Shown here piece by piece: positions 33,341 to 41,466 of a DNA stretch of 64,000 nucleotides. Position 1 is the first letter of the stretch; each line of letters opens with the position of its first letter. The position numbers and the translations under genes are program-made. The notes under the pieces were generated by a model, which was not told the origin of the DNA, did no database searches, and saw nothing but the letters and a program-made list of their open reading frames with translations. The DNA comes from Oscillospiraceae bacterium (GTDB taxonomy: Bacteria > Bacillota > Clostridia > Oscillospirales > Oscillospiraceae), in NCBI GenBank assembly GCA_017617795.1, contig JAFZVM010000130.1, forward strand, positions 62,001 through 126,000, given 5' to 3'.

Positions 33341-34216
33341 GTGATTCGGGACTATAACGAGTTCTATCTGGATGCCCGGCGCAGGCTGAAGGCTGCGGGC
33401 GTCGAGGCAGCGGGTCTGGAGGCCAGGCTGCTGCTGGCTTTCGCTGCGGACAAAAGCCCTGAGGAATTCCTGCGGGATATCCGCATGTACCCCGATGAAG
33501 CCTTCTCCCGGCGGGCGGAAGATCTGGTTCGGCGGCGGCTCGCCGGGGAACCGGCAGCCTATCTCACCGGCTCCTGGTCTTTCTACGGCCTTGATCTGGA
33601 GATCAACCCCAATGTGCTCATTCCCCGGGCAGACTCCGAGCTCGCGGTGGACGCCGCATTATCCTGTCTTGCGGACGCTGCCGAGCCCCGGGTGCTGGAT
33701 CTGTGCACCGGCTCCGGCTGCATCGGGATCGCCATCGCCGCGCGGGTCCCGGCCTGCCGGGTGATCCTGGCGGATCTGGACCGCAGAGCGCTGCTCCTGG
33801 CCAAGCGCAACGCGATGCTGAACCATGTGAGCGGCCGGGTCCTGTGCGCCGAAGCGGACGTGCACGAGGGACCTTCTCCCCGTCTGGGAGAATTCACCCT
33901 GATCGTGTGCAATCCGCCCTACATCCCCACCCGGGAGCTGGAAACCCTGGATCCCTCCGTCCGGGATTATGAACCCCGGCTGGCTCTGGACGGGGGCGAG
34001 GACGGGCTCGATTTTTACCGCAGTATTTTTGCCCGGTGGATAAGGATCATCCGTCCCGGCGGCTGGCTCGTTCTGGAATGCGGCGAGGGGCAGAGCATGG
34101 CTCTCCGCCGCCTGTCGGAGGAGTGCGGCGTCATCCCCACAGATACGCTGCTGGACGGACACGGCACCGAGCGCACCCTCGTCTTCCGCAAACCGGGACC
34201 GCAGGATCCGGATTGA
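33341..34216 (+). CDS. prmC: Release factor glutamine N5-methyltransferase
   Basis: A 291-residue SAM-dependent methyltransferase that methylates the GGQ glutamine of peptide chain release factors. Seen: the helical N-terminal part, LDLCTGSGCIGIAIA as SAM motif I, and the catalytic NPPYIP near residue 191 that holds the target glutamine. The start codon is GTG, 7 bases after the DUF1385 stop; a nearby ATG is out of frame. No release factor gene is in the window. Confidence 0.93.
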   Translation: MIRDYNEFYLDARRRLKAAGVEAAGLEARLLLAFAADKSPEEFLRDIRMYPDEAFSRRAEDLVRRRLAGEPAAYLTGSWSFYGLDLEINPNVLIPRADSELAVDAALSCLADAAEPRVLDLCTGSGCIGIAIAARVPACRVILADLDRRALLLAKRNAMLNHVSGRVLCAEADVHEGPSPRLGEFTLIVCNPPYIPTRELETLDPSVRDYEPRLALDGGEDGLDFYRSIFARWIRIIRPGGWLVLECGEGQSMALRRLSEECGVIPTDTLLDGHGTERTLVFRKPGPQDPD

Positions 34217-34256
34217 TTGAATATTCGAAGATCATCATAAAAGGAGAGAATCAACC

Positions 34257-35360
34257 ATGGCCGACAAGAAAAAGCGCGGCGTTGAGCCGGCAGCCCCCGC
34301 GGCGGACAAGCAGAAAGCCCTGGAGACCACCCTTGCCCAGATCGAACGGCAGTTCGGCGCGGGCAGCATCATGCGGCTGGGCTCAGCGGCAAGCACCGGG
34401 ATCGAGGCCATCTCCACCGGTTCTCTGGCCCTGGATCTTGCGCTGGGGATCGGCGGCGTTCCCAAGGGCCGGATCGTAGAGATCTACGGCCCGGAATCCT
34501 CCGGCAAAACCACCCTGGCGCTGCATATCGTAGCCTCCGCCCAGAAGGCGGGAGGCGAGGCGGCCTTTATCGACGCCGAGCATGCGCTGGATCCCACCTA
34601 TGCCCAGGCCCTGGGTGTGGATATCGATAACCTGCTCATCTCTCAGCCGGATACCGGTGAACAGGCTTTGGAGATCTGTGACGCCCTTGTCCGCTCCGGC
34701 GCCATCGACGTGGTGGTGATCGACTCCGTGGCGGCTCTCGTCCCGCGTTCCGAGATCGAAGCGGAGATGGGAGACAGCGTCGTGGGGCTCCAGGCCCGCC
34801 TCATGTCCCAGGCTCTGCGGAAGCTCACCGGATCCATCTCCAAGACCAACTGCGTGGTGGTCTTCATCAACCAGCTGCGGGAAAAGATCGGCGTCATGTA
34901 CGGCAACCCCGAAACCACCACCGGCGGCCGGGCGCTGAAATTCTATGCCAGCGTCCGTCTGGATGTGCGGCGTACCGAGACCCTCAGCGTGGGCGGCCAG
35001 AAGATCGGCAGCCACACCCGTGTAAAAGTGACGAAGAACAAGGTCGCTCCCCCCTTCCGGGAGGCGGAGTTCGATATCATTTACGGCGAAGGCATCTCCC
35101 GCTCCAGCGAACTTACGGATATCGCCCTGCAGCTGGGGATCATCGAGAAAAGCGGCAGCTGGTTCACCTTCCGGGATCAGCGGCTCCAGGGCAAGGACAG
35201 CGTGAAGAATTATCTGAAGGAGAACCCGGATATCGCGGACGAGCTGGAGGCGCAGGTGAAGGAAGCCATGGTCAAACGCCAGCAGCCCGCTCCCAAGCCT
35301 GCCGCCGCCACCCCCGCCAGCCGTGCCGTGAGCGTGGATGCGGAGGATTTTGAAGACTGA
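34257..35360 (+). CDS. recA: RecA recombinase
   Basis: A 367-residue recombinase that forms the ssDNA filament for homologous recombination and SOS induction. Seen: Walker A GPESSGKT at residues 78-85, Walker [10 protein letters not shown], loop L1 near [10 protein letters not shown], and the L2 [21 protein letters not shown]. The N-terminus has a short Ala/Pro/Lys extension. The start follows AAGGAG by 10 bases. recX follows after 2 bases. I see no LexA-type GAACN4GTTC box in the 40-base gap before it, so SOS control, if any, acts further upstream. Confidence 0.98.
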   Translation: MADKKKRGVEPAAPAADKQKALETTLAQIERQFGAGSIMRLGSAASTGIEAISTGSLALDLALGIGGVPKGRIVEIYGPESSGKTTLALHIVASAQKAGGEAAFIDAEHALDPTYAQALGVDIDNLLISQPDTGEQALEICDALVRSGAIDVVVIDSVAALVPRSEIEAEMGDSVVGLQARLMSQALRKLTGSISKTNCVVVFINQLREKIGVMYGNPETTTGGRALKFYASVRLDVRRTETLSVGGQKIGSHTRVKVTKNKVAPPFREAEFDIIYGEGISRSSELTDIALQLGIIEKSGSWFTFRDQRLQGKDSVKNYLKENPDIADELEAQVKEAMVKRQQPAPKPAAATPASRAVSVDAEDFED

Positions 35361-35362
35361 CC

Positions 35363-35977
35363 GTGCGTCTCATCCACATCAAGCCCCTGGATGAGGGCAA
35401 ACGCTTTCTTCTGGAGCTGGAAGACGGCGCGGAGCTCCGCTGCGGCCCCCGGGAAGTCATGGATCTGAACCTTTCCCCGGGCATGGAACTGGATCAGGAG
35501 GCCCTGGAGGAGCTGCGGGACGCCTGCGAAGCGTATTCCGTACGCATCAAGGCCGCCGAACAGCTGAGCCGCCGGGCCATGTCCGCAGGGGAGCTGGAAC
35601 GCAAACTGCGGGAAAAAGGCGCATCCCCCGAACATGCGGAGGCGGCGGTCCGGCGGATGATCGACCTGGGCGTGATCGACGAGGCGGTTTACGCGGAGAT
35701 GATCGTCCGACGCTGCGGGACAAAGGGCTACGGACGGCGGCGGGCGGAGCAGGAGCTGATGCGGCGCCGGGTCCCCCGGGAATACTGGTCGGATGCCCTG
35801 GCAGCCCTCCCCGCTGCGGAGGATAAGCTGGACGCGCTCATCGCCGCGCGGCTGAAAGGGACCGTACCGGACGCCGCCCAGCGAAAGAAGCTGGCCGCCT
35901 ATCTCCAGCGCCGCGGCTACAGCTGGGAGGAGATCGGCTCCGCTCTTCGCCGTTGGGAGGCCGGGCCGGAGGATTGA
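35363..35977 (+). CDS. recX: Regulatory protein RecX
   Basis: A 204-residue helical protein that binds the RecA filament and limits or tunes it. The three tandem three-helix RecX repeats are visible (LSRRAMSAGELERKLREKG, then GTKGYGRRRAEQELMRRR, then KLAAYLQRRGYSWEEI). It starts with GTG right after the recA stop with 2 bases between, so it is coupled to recA. The N-terminal 55 residues form a small beta part seen in Bacillota RecX. Confidence 0.93.
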   Translation: MRLIHIKPLDEGKRFLLELEDGAELRCGPREVMDLNLSPGMELDQEALEELRDACEAYSVRIKAAEQLSRRAMSAGELERKLREKGASPEHAEAAVRRMIDLGVIDEAVYAEMIVRRCGTKGYGRRRAEQELMRRRVPREYWSDALAALPAAEDKLDALIAARLKGTVPDAAQRKKLAAYLQRRGYSWEEIGSALRRWEAGPED

Positions 35978-36019
35978 TCCGGTACTCTGATCATCTCAGA
36001 TGGGAAAGGAATGGGAACC

Positions 36020-37342
36020 ATGAGCAAGACCGTGGGACTGATCTCCCTGGGCTGCGCCAAGAACCTGATCAACAGCGAGCAGATGCTCTGTCTCCTGAAG
36101 GAAGCGGGCTATACGATCACCGACGATCCCGCCGAGGCGGATGCGCTGATCATCAATACCTGCGCGTTCATCGACAGCGCCAAGTCCGAGGCCATCGACA
36201 ACATTCTGGAATGCGCCGAGCTGAAGAAGACCGGAAAGCTGAAGACCCTTCTGGTAGCCGGCTGCCTTCCGCAGCGATACAAGGAAGAACTGCTGGAGGA
36301 GCTCCCCGAGGTGGACGGCATCCTGGGCACCGGCTCCTTCGACGAGGTCGTCACCGCGCTGGAGCAGGCGGACGCGGGAGAGACCCCGCTTCTCCTGGGA
36401 GACCTGAACGCGCCGGTTAGCGAAGCGGGCCGGATCGTCAGCACCGGCCCGGGCTGGGCCTATCTCAAGATCGCCGAGGGCTGCGACAATCGCTGCGCCT
36501 TCTGCGTCATCCCCTCCATTCGGGGCAGATACCGTTCCCGCCCCATGGAACGCATCCTGGAGGAAGCGAAAGGTCTGGCTGCGGGAGGCGTGAAGGAGCT
36601 TCTGGTGGTGGCTCAGGACATCACCCGTTACGGACTGGACCTTTACGGCAAGCCTCGCCTGGCCAAGCTGGTACGGGAGCTCTGCCGGATCGAAGGGATC
36701 CATTGGATCCGCCTCCATTACCTGTATCCCGATCTGATCGATGACGAGCTCATCCGCACCGTGGCTGAAGAAGAAAAGGTAGTCAAATACCTGGATATCC
36801 CCATTCAGCACATCAACGACGGGATCCTGAAACGGATGCACCGTCGGGGCAGCGGAGCGGATCTGGAGGCTCTTCTCACCCGTCTGCGGGAGCAGATCCC
36901 CGGTCTGGTGATCCGCACCAGCCTGATCACCGGTCTGCCGGGAGAAGGGGTGGAGGAATTCGGTCAGCTGTGCGATTTCCTCCGCAGGGCCAAGCTGGAG
37001 CGGGCCGGGGTCTTCCCCTATTCCCCCGAAGAAGGCACCCCCGCCTTTTCCATGGAACGGCCCGATACGGAAACGGCGGAACGGCGCTGCGATCTGATCA
37101 CGGAGCTCCAGTCCCGGATCATGGACGAGTTCAACGAGAGCCGCATCGGCACCGTACAGGAGGTGCTGGCGGAGGGCTTCGACGTGGTGGCGGAGTGCTG
37201 GTACGGCCGCAGCTATGCGGACAGCCCCGATGTGGACGGCAAGGTCTTTTTCACCGGAAAAAACGTACAGCCCGGCTCCTTCGTCCGGGTCCGCATCACC
37301 GAAACGCTGGATGGAGACCTGGTGGGAGAGCTGGCGGACTGA
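36020..37342 (+). CDS. rimO: Ribosomal protein S12 methylthiotransferase RimO
   Basis: A 440-residue radical SAM enzyme that adds a methylthio group to a conserved Asp of ribosomal protein S12. The UPF0004 domain opens with LISLGCAKNLINSEQ and INTCAFIDSAKSEA. The radical SAM cluster motif is CDNRCAFC (CxxxCxxC), and a TRAM domain ends the protein. SLGCAKN and AFI separate RimO from MiaB. Start: the second in-frame ATG (36020) lies 9 bases from AAAGGA; the first touches it. It is part of the recA-recX-rimO-pgsA run. Confidence 0.95.
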   Translation: MSKTVGLISLGCAKNLINSEQMLCLLKEAGYTITDDPAEADALIINTCAFIDSAKSEAIDNILECAELKKTGKLKTLLVAGCLPQRYKEELLEELPEVDGILGTGSFDEVVTALEQADAGETPLLLGDLNAPVSEAGRIVSTGPGWAYLKIAEGCDNRCAFCVIPSIRGRYRSRPMERILEEAKGLAAGGVKELLVVAQDITRYGLDLYGKPRLAKLVRELCRIEGIHWIRLHYLYPDLIDDELIRTVAEEEKVVKYLDIPIQHINDGILKRMHRRGSGADLEALLTRLREQIPGLVIRTSLITGLPGEGVEEFGQLCDFLRRAKLERAGVFPYSPEEGTPAFSMERPDTETAERRCDLITELQSRIMDEFNESRIGTVQEVLAEGFDVVAECWYGRSYADSPDVDGKVFFTGKNVQPGSFVRVRITETLDGDLVGELAD

Positions 37343-37378
37343 GCCCACAGCTCTGACAGAAAGAAGGGTTCCTTTTCG

Positions 37379-37921
37379 ATGACGACTGCAAATAAGATCA
37401 CCATGCTGCGGGTCGCACTGATCCCCGTATTCGTAGTTCTGATGCTTCTGCGGTTCCCGGGTTCCAATATCATCGCCCTGGGGATCTTCATCCTGGCCAG
37501 CATTTCCGACAGCGTGGACGGCTACATCGCCAGGAAGTACAGCCAGGTCACCACCTTCGGCAAGTTCATGGATCCTCTGGCAGACAAGCTCCTGGTCACC
37601 TCCGCGATCCTGATCTTTGTGGAATGGGGACAGATCCCCTCCTGGGCCGCTTTTCTCATCATCGCCCGGGAATTTGCCGTCACCGCTCTGCGGCTGGTGG
37701 CGGTGGACAGCGGCATCGTCATTGCCGCCGGGATCTCCGGCAAGATCAAAACAGCCGTGACCATGGTGTGCCTCTGCGTGATGATGACCTCCCTGCATTC
37801 CCTGGAGCTGTTCCCCGGCTTTTCCGTGGACAGTCTGTGCGTGGCCTTGATGGTGATCACCACCCTCTGGTCCGGTTTCCGGTATTTCCGGAATCACGCC
37901 GGTCTGCTGAAGCTGAAATAA
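37379..37921 (+). CDS. pgsA: CDP-diacylglycerol-glycerol-3-phosphate phosphatidyltransferase
   Basis: A 180-residue membrane enzyme making phosphatidylglycerol phosphate. It has four or more hydrophobic segments and the CDP-alcohol phosphotransferase signature: DSVDGYIARKYSQVTTFGKF, then MDPLADK, keeping the D-x2-D-G-x2-A-R-x8-G-x3-D-x3-D spacing. It has AAGAAGGG upstream. Its stop is followed after about 20 bases by a perfect 14-bp hairpin. Confidence 0.93.
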   Translation: MTTANKITMLRVALIPVFVVLMLLRFPGSNIIALGIFILASISDSVDGYIARKYSQVTTFGKFMDPLADKLLVTSAILIFVEWGQIPSWAAFLIIAREFAVTALRLVAVDSGIVIAAGISGKIKTAVTMVCLCVMMTSLHSLELFPGFSVDSLCVALMVITTLWSGFRYFRNHAGLLKLK

Positions 37922-37943
37922 GAACCGCGAAAAAGCGCATAAA

Positions 37944-37977
37944 ATCACCCGGACATATCAAACTATGTCCGGGTGAT
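37944..37977 (+). other. Perfect hairpin after pgsA covering the next gene's ribosome binding site
   Basis: ATCACCCGGACATA and TATGTCCGGGTGAT are perfect 14-base arms with loop TCAAAC. On the plus strand no U-run follows, so it is not a canonical terminator. The right arm holds GGGTGATC, the only likely ribosome binding site of the gene at 37982, so the hairpin could hide it. On the minus strand TTTT follows the stem. Confidence 0.65.
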
Positions 37978-37981
37978 CGTT

Positions 37982-38431
37982 ATGTTCAGCGTTTCTTTCG
38001 GGACTGGCGGCAGCTCCAGGCTGCAGCCTTATGTGAAAAACTGCCTGAAAAAGGCAAGCCGGGATGGGACCATCGACGCTGCGATCTGCTCCGGCGGCCG
38101 GGCGGATCTCCTCATCCTCTCTCCCGGCGCCTCCTTCCGCAGGGACGGAAACGGTCTGGTCCTGGCTGTGGGACAGGTCCCGCTTCCCGGGATGCGGGCC
38201 GTCTCCTGCGGTCTGCGGTACGGAGACGATCTCACTCTCTCCAGCATCGGAGCAGACAGCGCCATGCTGGCGCTGCAGTCGGATATTCCCGCCCTGAACG
38301 GAGCGCTGCTGGAGCCCCAGGAGATCCCGGTCACGCTGGAGGCACCCGCGGAGCCGGAGGCGGTGCTCGCCGCTGCGGGGGCCATGCTCCTGTTGGGAGC
38401 GGACGCCTCGGGGGGACTCAGGCTCCCCTAG
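37982..38431 (+). CDS. Hypothetical protein
   Basis: A 149-residue protein with no family I recognise. It has the pattern of an alpha/beta fold (AAICSGGRADLLILSPG, MRAVSCGLRYGDDLTLSSIG, AVLAAAGAMLLLGA) with Gly-rich turns and no signal peptide or membrane segment. The proposed ATG is 9 bases downstream of an in-frame GTG that lies in the hairpin. Its last 4 bases overlap the end of the convergent aminotransferase gene. Codon use resembles its neighbours, so I believe it is real. Confidence 0.6.
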   Translation: MFSVSFGTGGSSRLQPYVKNCLKKASRDGTIDAAICSGGRADLLILSPGASFRRDGNGLVLAVGQVPLPGMRAVSCGLRYGDDLTLSSIGADSAMLALQSDIPALNGALLEPQEIPVTLEAPAEPEAVLAAAGAMLLLGADASGGLRLP

Positions 38432-39657
38432 TCCTTTCCCTGATAATACCCGTCAAAGAAGCTTGTCATCCGATCCATGGCGGTTTTCAGATCCTCCATA
38501 TTGGGCAGGTACACGATGCGGAAGTGATCCGGGCTGCCCCAGTTGAAGCTGCTTCCGGAGGTAACGAGAATATGGGTCTTTTTCAGCAGGTCCAGGGCCA
38601 TTTGAGAATCGCTGGAGATATTGAATTTCGCCGTGTCCATTTTGGGGAAAATATAGAAAGCTGCCCTGGGCTTCACGGCGGTGATGCCGGGGATGCTGTT
38701 CAGCGCGTTCCAGATATACTCCCGCTGCTCATAAAGCCTGCCTCCCCTGCAGAGATATTCGTTCATGGACTGATAGCCGCCCAGGGAGGTCTGGATGATG
38801 CTCTGTCCGGGCACATTGGAGCAAAGACGCATTTTCGCCAGCAGGTTCAGGCCTTCGATAAAGCCCCGGGCATGGCTCTTGTCTCCCGCCAGACAGACCC
38901 AGCCGCAGCGGAAGCCCGCCACCCGGTGGGATTTGGAGAGGCCGTTGTAGCACAGGGTGAGAAGATCCGGCGCCAGGGAAGCCAGAGCCACGTGCTCCTC
39001 CTCCCCTTCCATCACCAGCCGGTCATAGATCTCGTCCGCCAGCAGGATCAGATCGTGCTCCCGGGCCACCTCCACGATCTGCTCCAGCACCTCTTTGGGA
39101 TACAGGGCGCCGGTGGGGTTGTTTGGATTGATGACGATGATGCCTTTGGTCTTTTCCGTCACCTTGCTCCGCAGATCCTGGATATCCGGATACCAGTCGG
39201 AGGCCTCGTCGCATACATAGTGCACGGGTTTTCCCCCCGCCAGGGTGATGGATGCGGTCCACAGGGGATAATCCGGGCTGGGTACCAGGATCTCATCTCC
39301 GTTATCCAGCAGCGCCTGCATGGTCATGGTGATGAGCTCGCTCACTCCGTTGCCGGTGAGGATATCCTTGATCCCCACATTGGGGATATGCTTCAGCTGG
39401 CAGTACTGCATGATGGCCTTCCGGGCGGAAAACAGGCCCTGGGAATCGGAATAGCCCTCGCTGGCCCGTAGGTTGTAGATCATATCCAGAATGACCTCGT
39501 CCGGCGCAAAGAACCCGAAGGGGGCGGGATTGCCGATATTGAGCTTCAGGATCTGCGCGCCCCTGGCCTCCATCCGCATCGCCTCATCCATCACAGGTCC
39601 CCGGATATCGTAGGCCACATTGTTCAGTTTGCTGGACTGGTTGAATTCCCGTTTCAT
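38428..39657 (-). CDS. Alanine-type aminotransferase (AlaA/AlaT-like, class I/II)
   Basis: A 409-residue PLP enzyme moving amino groups between glutamate/alanine and pyruvate/2-oxoglutarate. Close family signs: RGPVMDEAMRMEARG, LKLNIGNPAPFGF, ASEGYSDSQGLFSARKAI, NPNNPTGALY, and SKSHRVAGFRCGW with the PLP-binding Lys. These match AlaA/AlaT-like enzymes by recall. The T-box leader upstream appears to read alanine (specifier GCC), which supports an alanine biosynthetic role. The start follows the terminator of that leader by 17 bases; GGAGGAAAC precedes the ATG. Convergent with the hypothetical gene. Confidence 0.9.
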   Translation of the reverse strand: MKREFNQSSKLNNVAYDIRGPVMDEAMRMEARGAQILKLNIGNPAPFGFFAPDEVILDMIYNLRASEGYSDSQGLFSARKAIMQYCQLKHIPNVGIKDILTGNGVSELITMTMQALLDNGDEILVPSPDYPLWTASITLAGGKPVHYVCDEASDWYPDIQDLRSKVTEKTKGIIVINPNNPTGALYPKEVLEQIVEVAREHDLILLADEIYDRLVMEGEEEHVALASLAPDLLTLCYNGLSKSHRVAGFRCGWVCLAGDKSHARGFIEGLNLLAKMRLCSNVPGQSIIQTSLGGYQSMNEYLCRGGRLYEQREYIWNALNSIPGITAVKPRAAFYIFPKMDTAKFNISSDSQMALDLLKKTHILVTSGSSFNWGSPDHFRIVYLPNMEDLKTAMDRMTSFFDGYYQGKD

Positions 39658-39673
39658 GTCGTTTCCTCCAAAT

Positions 39674-39705
39674 AAAAAACCGCCCCGAGCCTAAGCTCAG
39701 GGCGG
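39674..39705 (-). terminator. T-box regulatory terminator
   Basis: Minus strand: CCGCCCTGAGC and GCTCGGGGCGG (one mismatch) followed by six T. It directly follows the T-box sequence and lies just upstream of the aminotransferase start. Its formation competes with the T-box antiterminator. Confidence 0.88.
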
Positions 39706-39949
39706 ATATGATCCTATCCGTGTTACCACCTGAATTCGGGCCGAAGGCCCGCACTCTGCCCGGTACTGACATACCGGCCCCTGTATAACGGAGGGTACCC
39801 GTCAGGGCTTACTCGGAAAGCTCCTTTACGTCCTGCCGCTCGGGGATGGCTTCGGCTCCGTTGGCATGGAGGCTCGCACCGGCCGCCTCTTCTCTGAATG
39901 CCGCAGTAAAGCGTACTCTTTCCCGTCATTGCGTTTGGTTATGAAATTA
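39706..39949 (-). promoter_or_regulatory. T-box leader, probable alanine specifier
   Basis: The minus-strand leader has the T-box AGGTGGTAACACGG (39718-39731), the usual antiterminator side sequence. Upstream it has the Stem I marks: GAGTA (S-turn), AGAGA, and an apical GGTGCGAG. The 3' side of the specifier loop reads GAA-GCC-A, so the specifier is probably GCC (39848-39850), an alanine codon. Uncharged tRNA-Ala would stop terminator formation and raise aminotransferase expression. Confidence 0.85.
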
Positions 39950-39955
39950 TGTGAA

Positions 39956-39984
39956 ACTTTAGCACAGGTCCATGTATTTGTCAA
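39956..39984 (-). promoter_or_regulatory. Promoter of the T-box/aminotransferase transcript
   Basis: Perfect TTGACA and TAAAGT with 17 bases between on the minus strand. The -35 overlaps the end of the hydrolase gene. Confidence 0.75.
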
Positions 39985-40961
39985 GTAGCTGAATCTGTTT
40001 TTTGCGCCCGGAGGCAGAATTCGGAGACCTCGCGCCGATACCGCTCCGTATCCGTCAGATAGCTCAATCCGTGGCCCGCCCCGGGAAAGGTCACGAGCCG
40101 GACCAGCTCCGGGTTCGCCGCAGCGATATCCCGGCTCATCTCCAGGGGCACGAAACGATCCTCCTCCCCGTGGATCAGGAGGATGGGCACACGGGTGTGC
40201 TTCACAGCCTCCATGCAGCTCACCCCGTGGAAGGAAAAGCCGCCGAAAAGGGCCGCGCCGCCGCGCAGCAGAGCCAGAGCGGGTCTTTCCGGCAGGCCCA
40301 TGTCCCGGCTGACCTTTCCCAGGACAGCCTCCGGAGAGGAATAGGGGGAATCCGCAATGATGCACCGTACGTTTCCCGGCAGAGGCAGAGCGGAGGCCAG
40401 AAGCACCGTCGCTGCGCCCATGGATACCCCGTACAGCGTCACCGGACCCCGCAGCTCCGGTCTCGTCCGGATATACGCCAGCCAGTCCAGGCAGTCCCAT
40501 CGTTCCATGACGCCGAAGGTCATGGTTTTGCCCTCGCTGTCCCCCTGGGCCCGCTGATCCGCCAGGAGCACGTTATGCCCTTCCCCCAGCAGGAAGAGTC
40601 CTCCGCCGCTGAAGTCCCGCAGGCCGGTCGCCCGCCAGCCGTGGAAGCAAAGATCCACCGGCGCCTCCGGGCCGCCGCGGAGATAGAGCCTGCCCCGGAG
40701 CCTCAGTCCGTCCCGGGACATGATGCTGACCCGTTCACAGGGCTCGGCGGCCATCTGCCGGATCATCCCCCGCATCTCCTCCGCCCGCGGCTCATACTGC
40801 TCTCCGGGCGGAAGGCGGTAAATATCGTTCTGTCCCTTCTGCGGGGAGCGGAAGGCGATCCGATAGGGCAGATACAGACTCAGGAGCCCGGCCGCCCCCA
40901 GGACTGCCGAAGCCCCTGCGGCTTTACGGATGAAGGATGCCGTAAGAGGCGACGTCTTCAT
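39981..40961 (-). CDS. Alpha/beta hydrolase with N-terminal membrane anchor
   Basis: A 326-residue serine hydrolase. A hydrophobic segment near residues 15-30 likely anchors it, so the catalytic domain is probably outside. The nucleophile elbow is GVSMGA, the acid is in GEEDRFVP, and the catalytic His is in GAGHGLSY. Similar proteins are often annotated as alpha/beta hydrolase or dipeptidyl aminopeptidase-like; the substrate is unknown. Start: the ATG at 40961 has AAGGA 8 bases upstream, inside the end of the acetyltransferase gene, giving a 38-base overlap. Confidence 0.8.
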   Translation of the reverse strand: MKTSPLTASFIRKAAGASAVLGAAGLLSLYLPYRIAFRSPQKGQNDIYRLPPGEQYEPRAEEMRGMIRQMAAEPCERVSIMSRDGLRLRGRLYLRGGPEAPVDLCFHGWRATGLRDFSGGGLFLLGEGHNVLLADQRAQGDSEGKTMTFGVMERWDCLDWLAYIRTRPELRGPVTLYGVSMGAATVLLASALPLPGNVRCIIADSPYSSPEAVLGKVSRDMGLPERPALALLRGGAALFGGFSFHGVSCMEAVKHTRVPILLIHGEEDRFVPLEMSRDIAAANPELVRLVTFPGAGHGLSYLTDTERYRREVSEFCLRAQKTDSAT

Positions 40962-41466
40962 AGCGGCCGTCCTTAAAATCATGGGACTTCTGCGTGCCTT
41001 CATACTCCATCCCGCTCTTCTGCATCACCCGGCCCGAGGCGGGGTTGGAGACGAAATGCCTGGCATAGATCTTATGCAGGTCCAGCACCTGGAAGCCGAA
41101 GTCGATCACCGCCCTGCAGGCCTCGGTGCCGATGCCCTTGCCCCAGTGGCGGCGGCCATAGGCATAGCCCAGCTCCGCCCGGTGGTCCCGGGGCTCCATC
41201 ACCAGGCAGATGAATCCGTACATCTCCCCGGTCTCCCGGCCGGTCACGGCAAAGACGCAGGAGGACCCCTTCTCCCAGGAGGCGCTCATCCCGCCGATCC
41301 ACCGCCGAACACTCTCCTCCGGGAAGGGATAGCTCATGGCATGGGTGGTCTTCACGACCTCCGGGTCGTTCATCTCCGCCGTGATGGCGGGCACGTCCTC
41401 CTCACGGAAGGGACGAAGGATCAGATTTTCCGTTGTGATGGTCCTGGTTTCCGCATTGTACTTCAT
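40924..41466 (-). CDS. GNAT acetyltransferase, RimJ/RimL-like
   Basis: A 180-residue acetyltransferase of the RimJ/RimL type (acetylating protein N-termini or small molecules). Seen: the opening TENLILRPFREEDVPAI, AELGYAYGRRHWGKGIGTEA as the acetyl-CoA site, and VLDLHKIYARHFVSNPASGRVM. Start: the ATG at 41466 follows AAGGAGGGAATCCA. It overlaps the RNA methylase gene by 4 bases at its start and the hydrolase gene by 38 bases at its end. Confidence 0.85.
   Translation of the reverse strand: MKYNAETRTITTENLILRPFREEDVPAITAEMNDPEVVKTTHAMSYPFPEESVRRWIGGMSASWEKGSSCVFAVTGRETGEMYGFICLVMEPRDHRAELGYAYGRRHWGKGIGTEACRAVIDFGFQVLDLHKIYARHFVSNPASGRVMQKSGMEYEGTQKSHDFKDGRYEDVASYGILHP

Noticed and set aside
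34217..34256. SOS box upstream of recA
   Set aside because: No GAAC/GTTC-type LexA palindrome is present in the gap; recA may be read from upstream genes.
35996..37948. 650-residue minus-strand open frame opposite rimO and pgsA
   Set aside because: Both plus-strand genes are certain by motif; the antisense frame has no recognisable domain.
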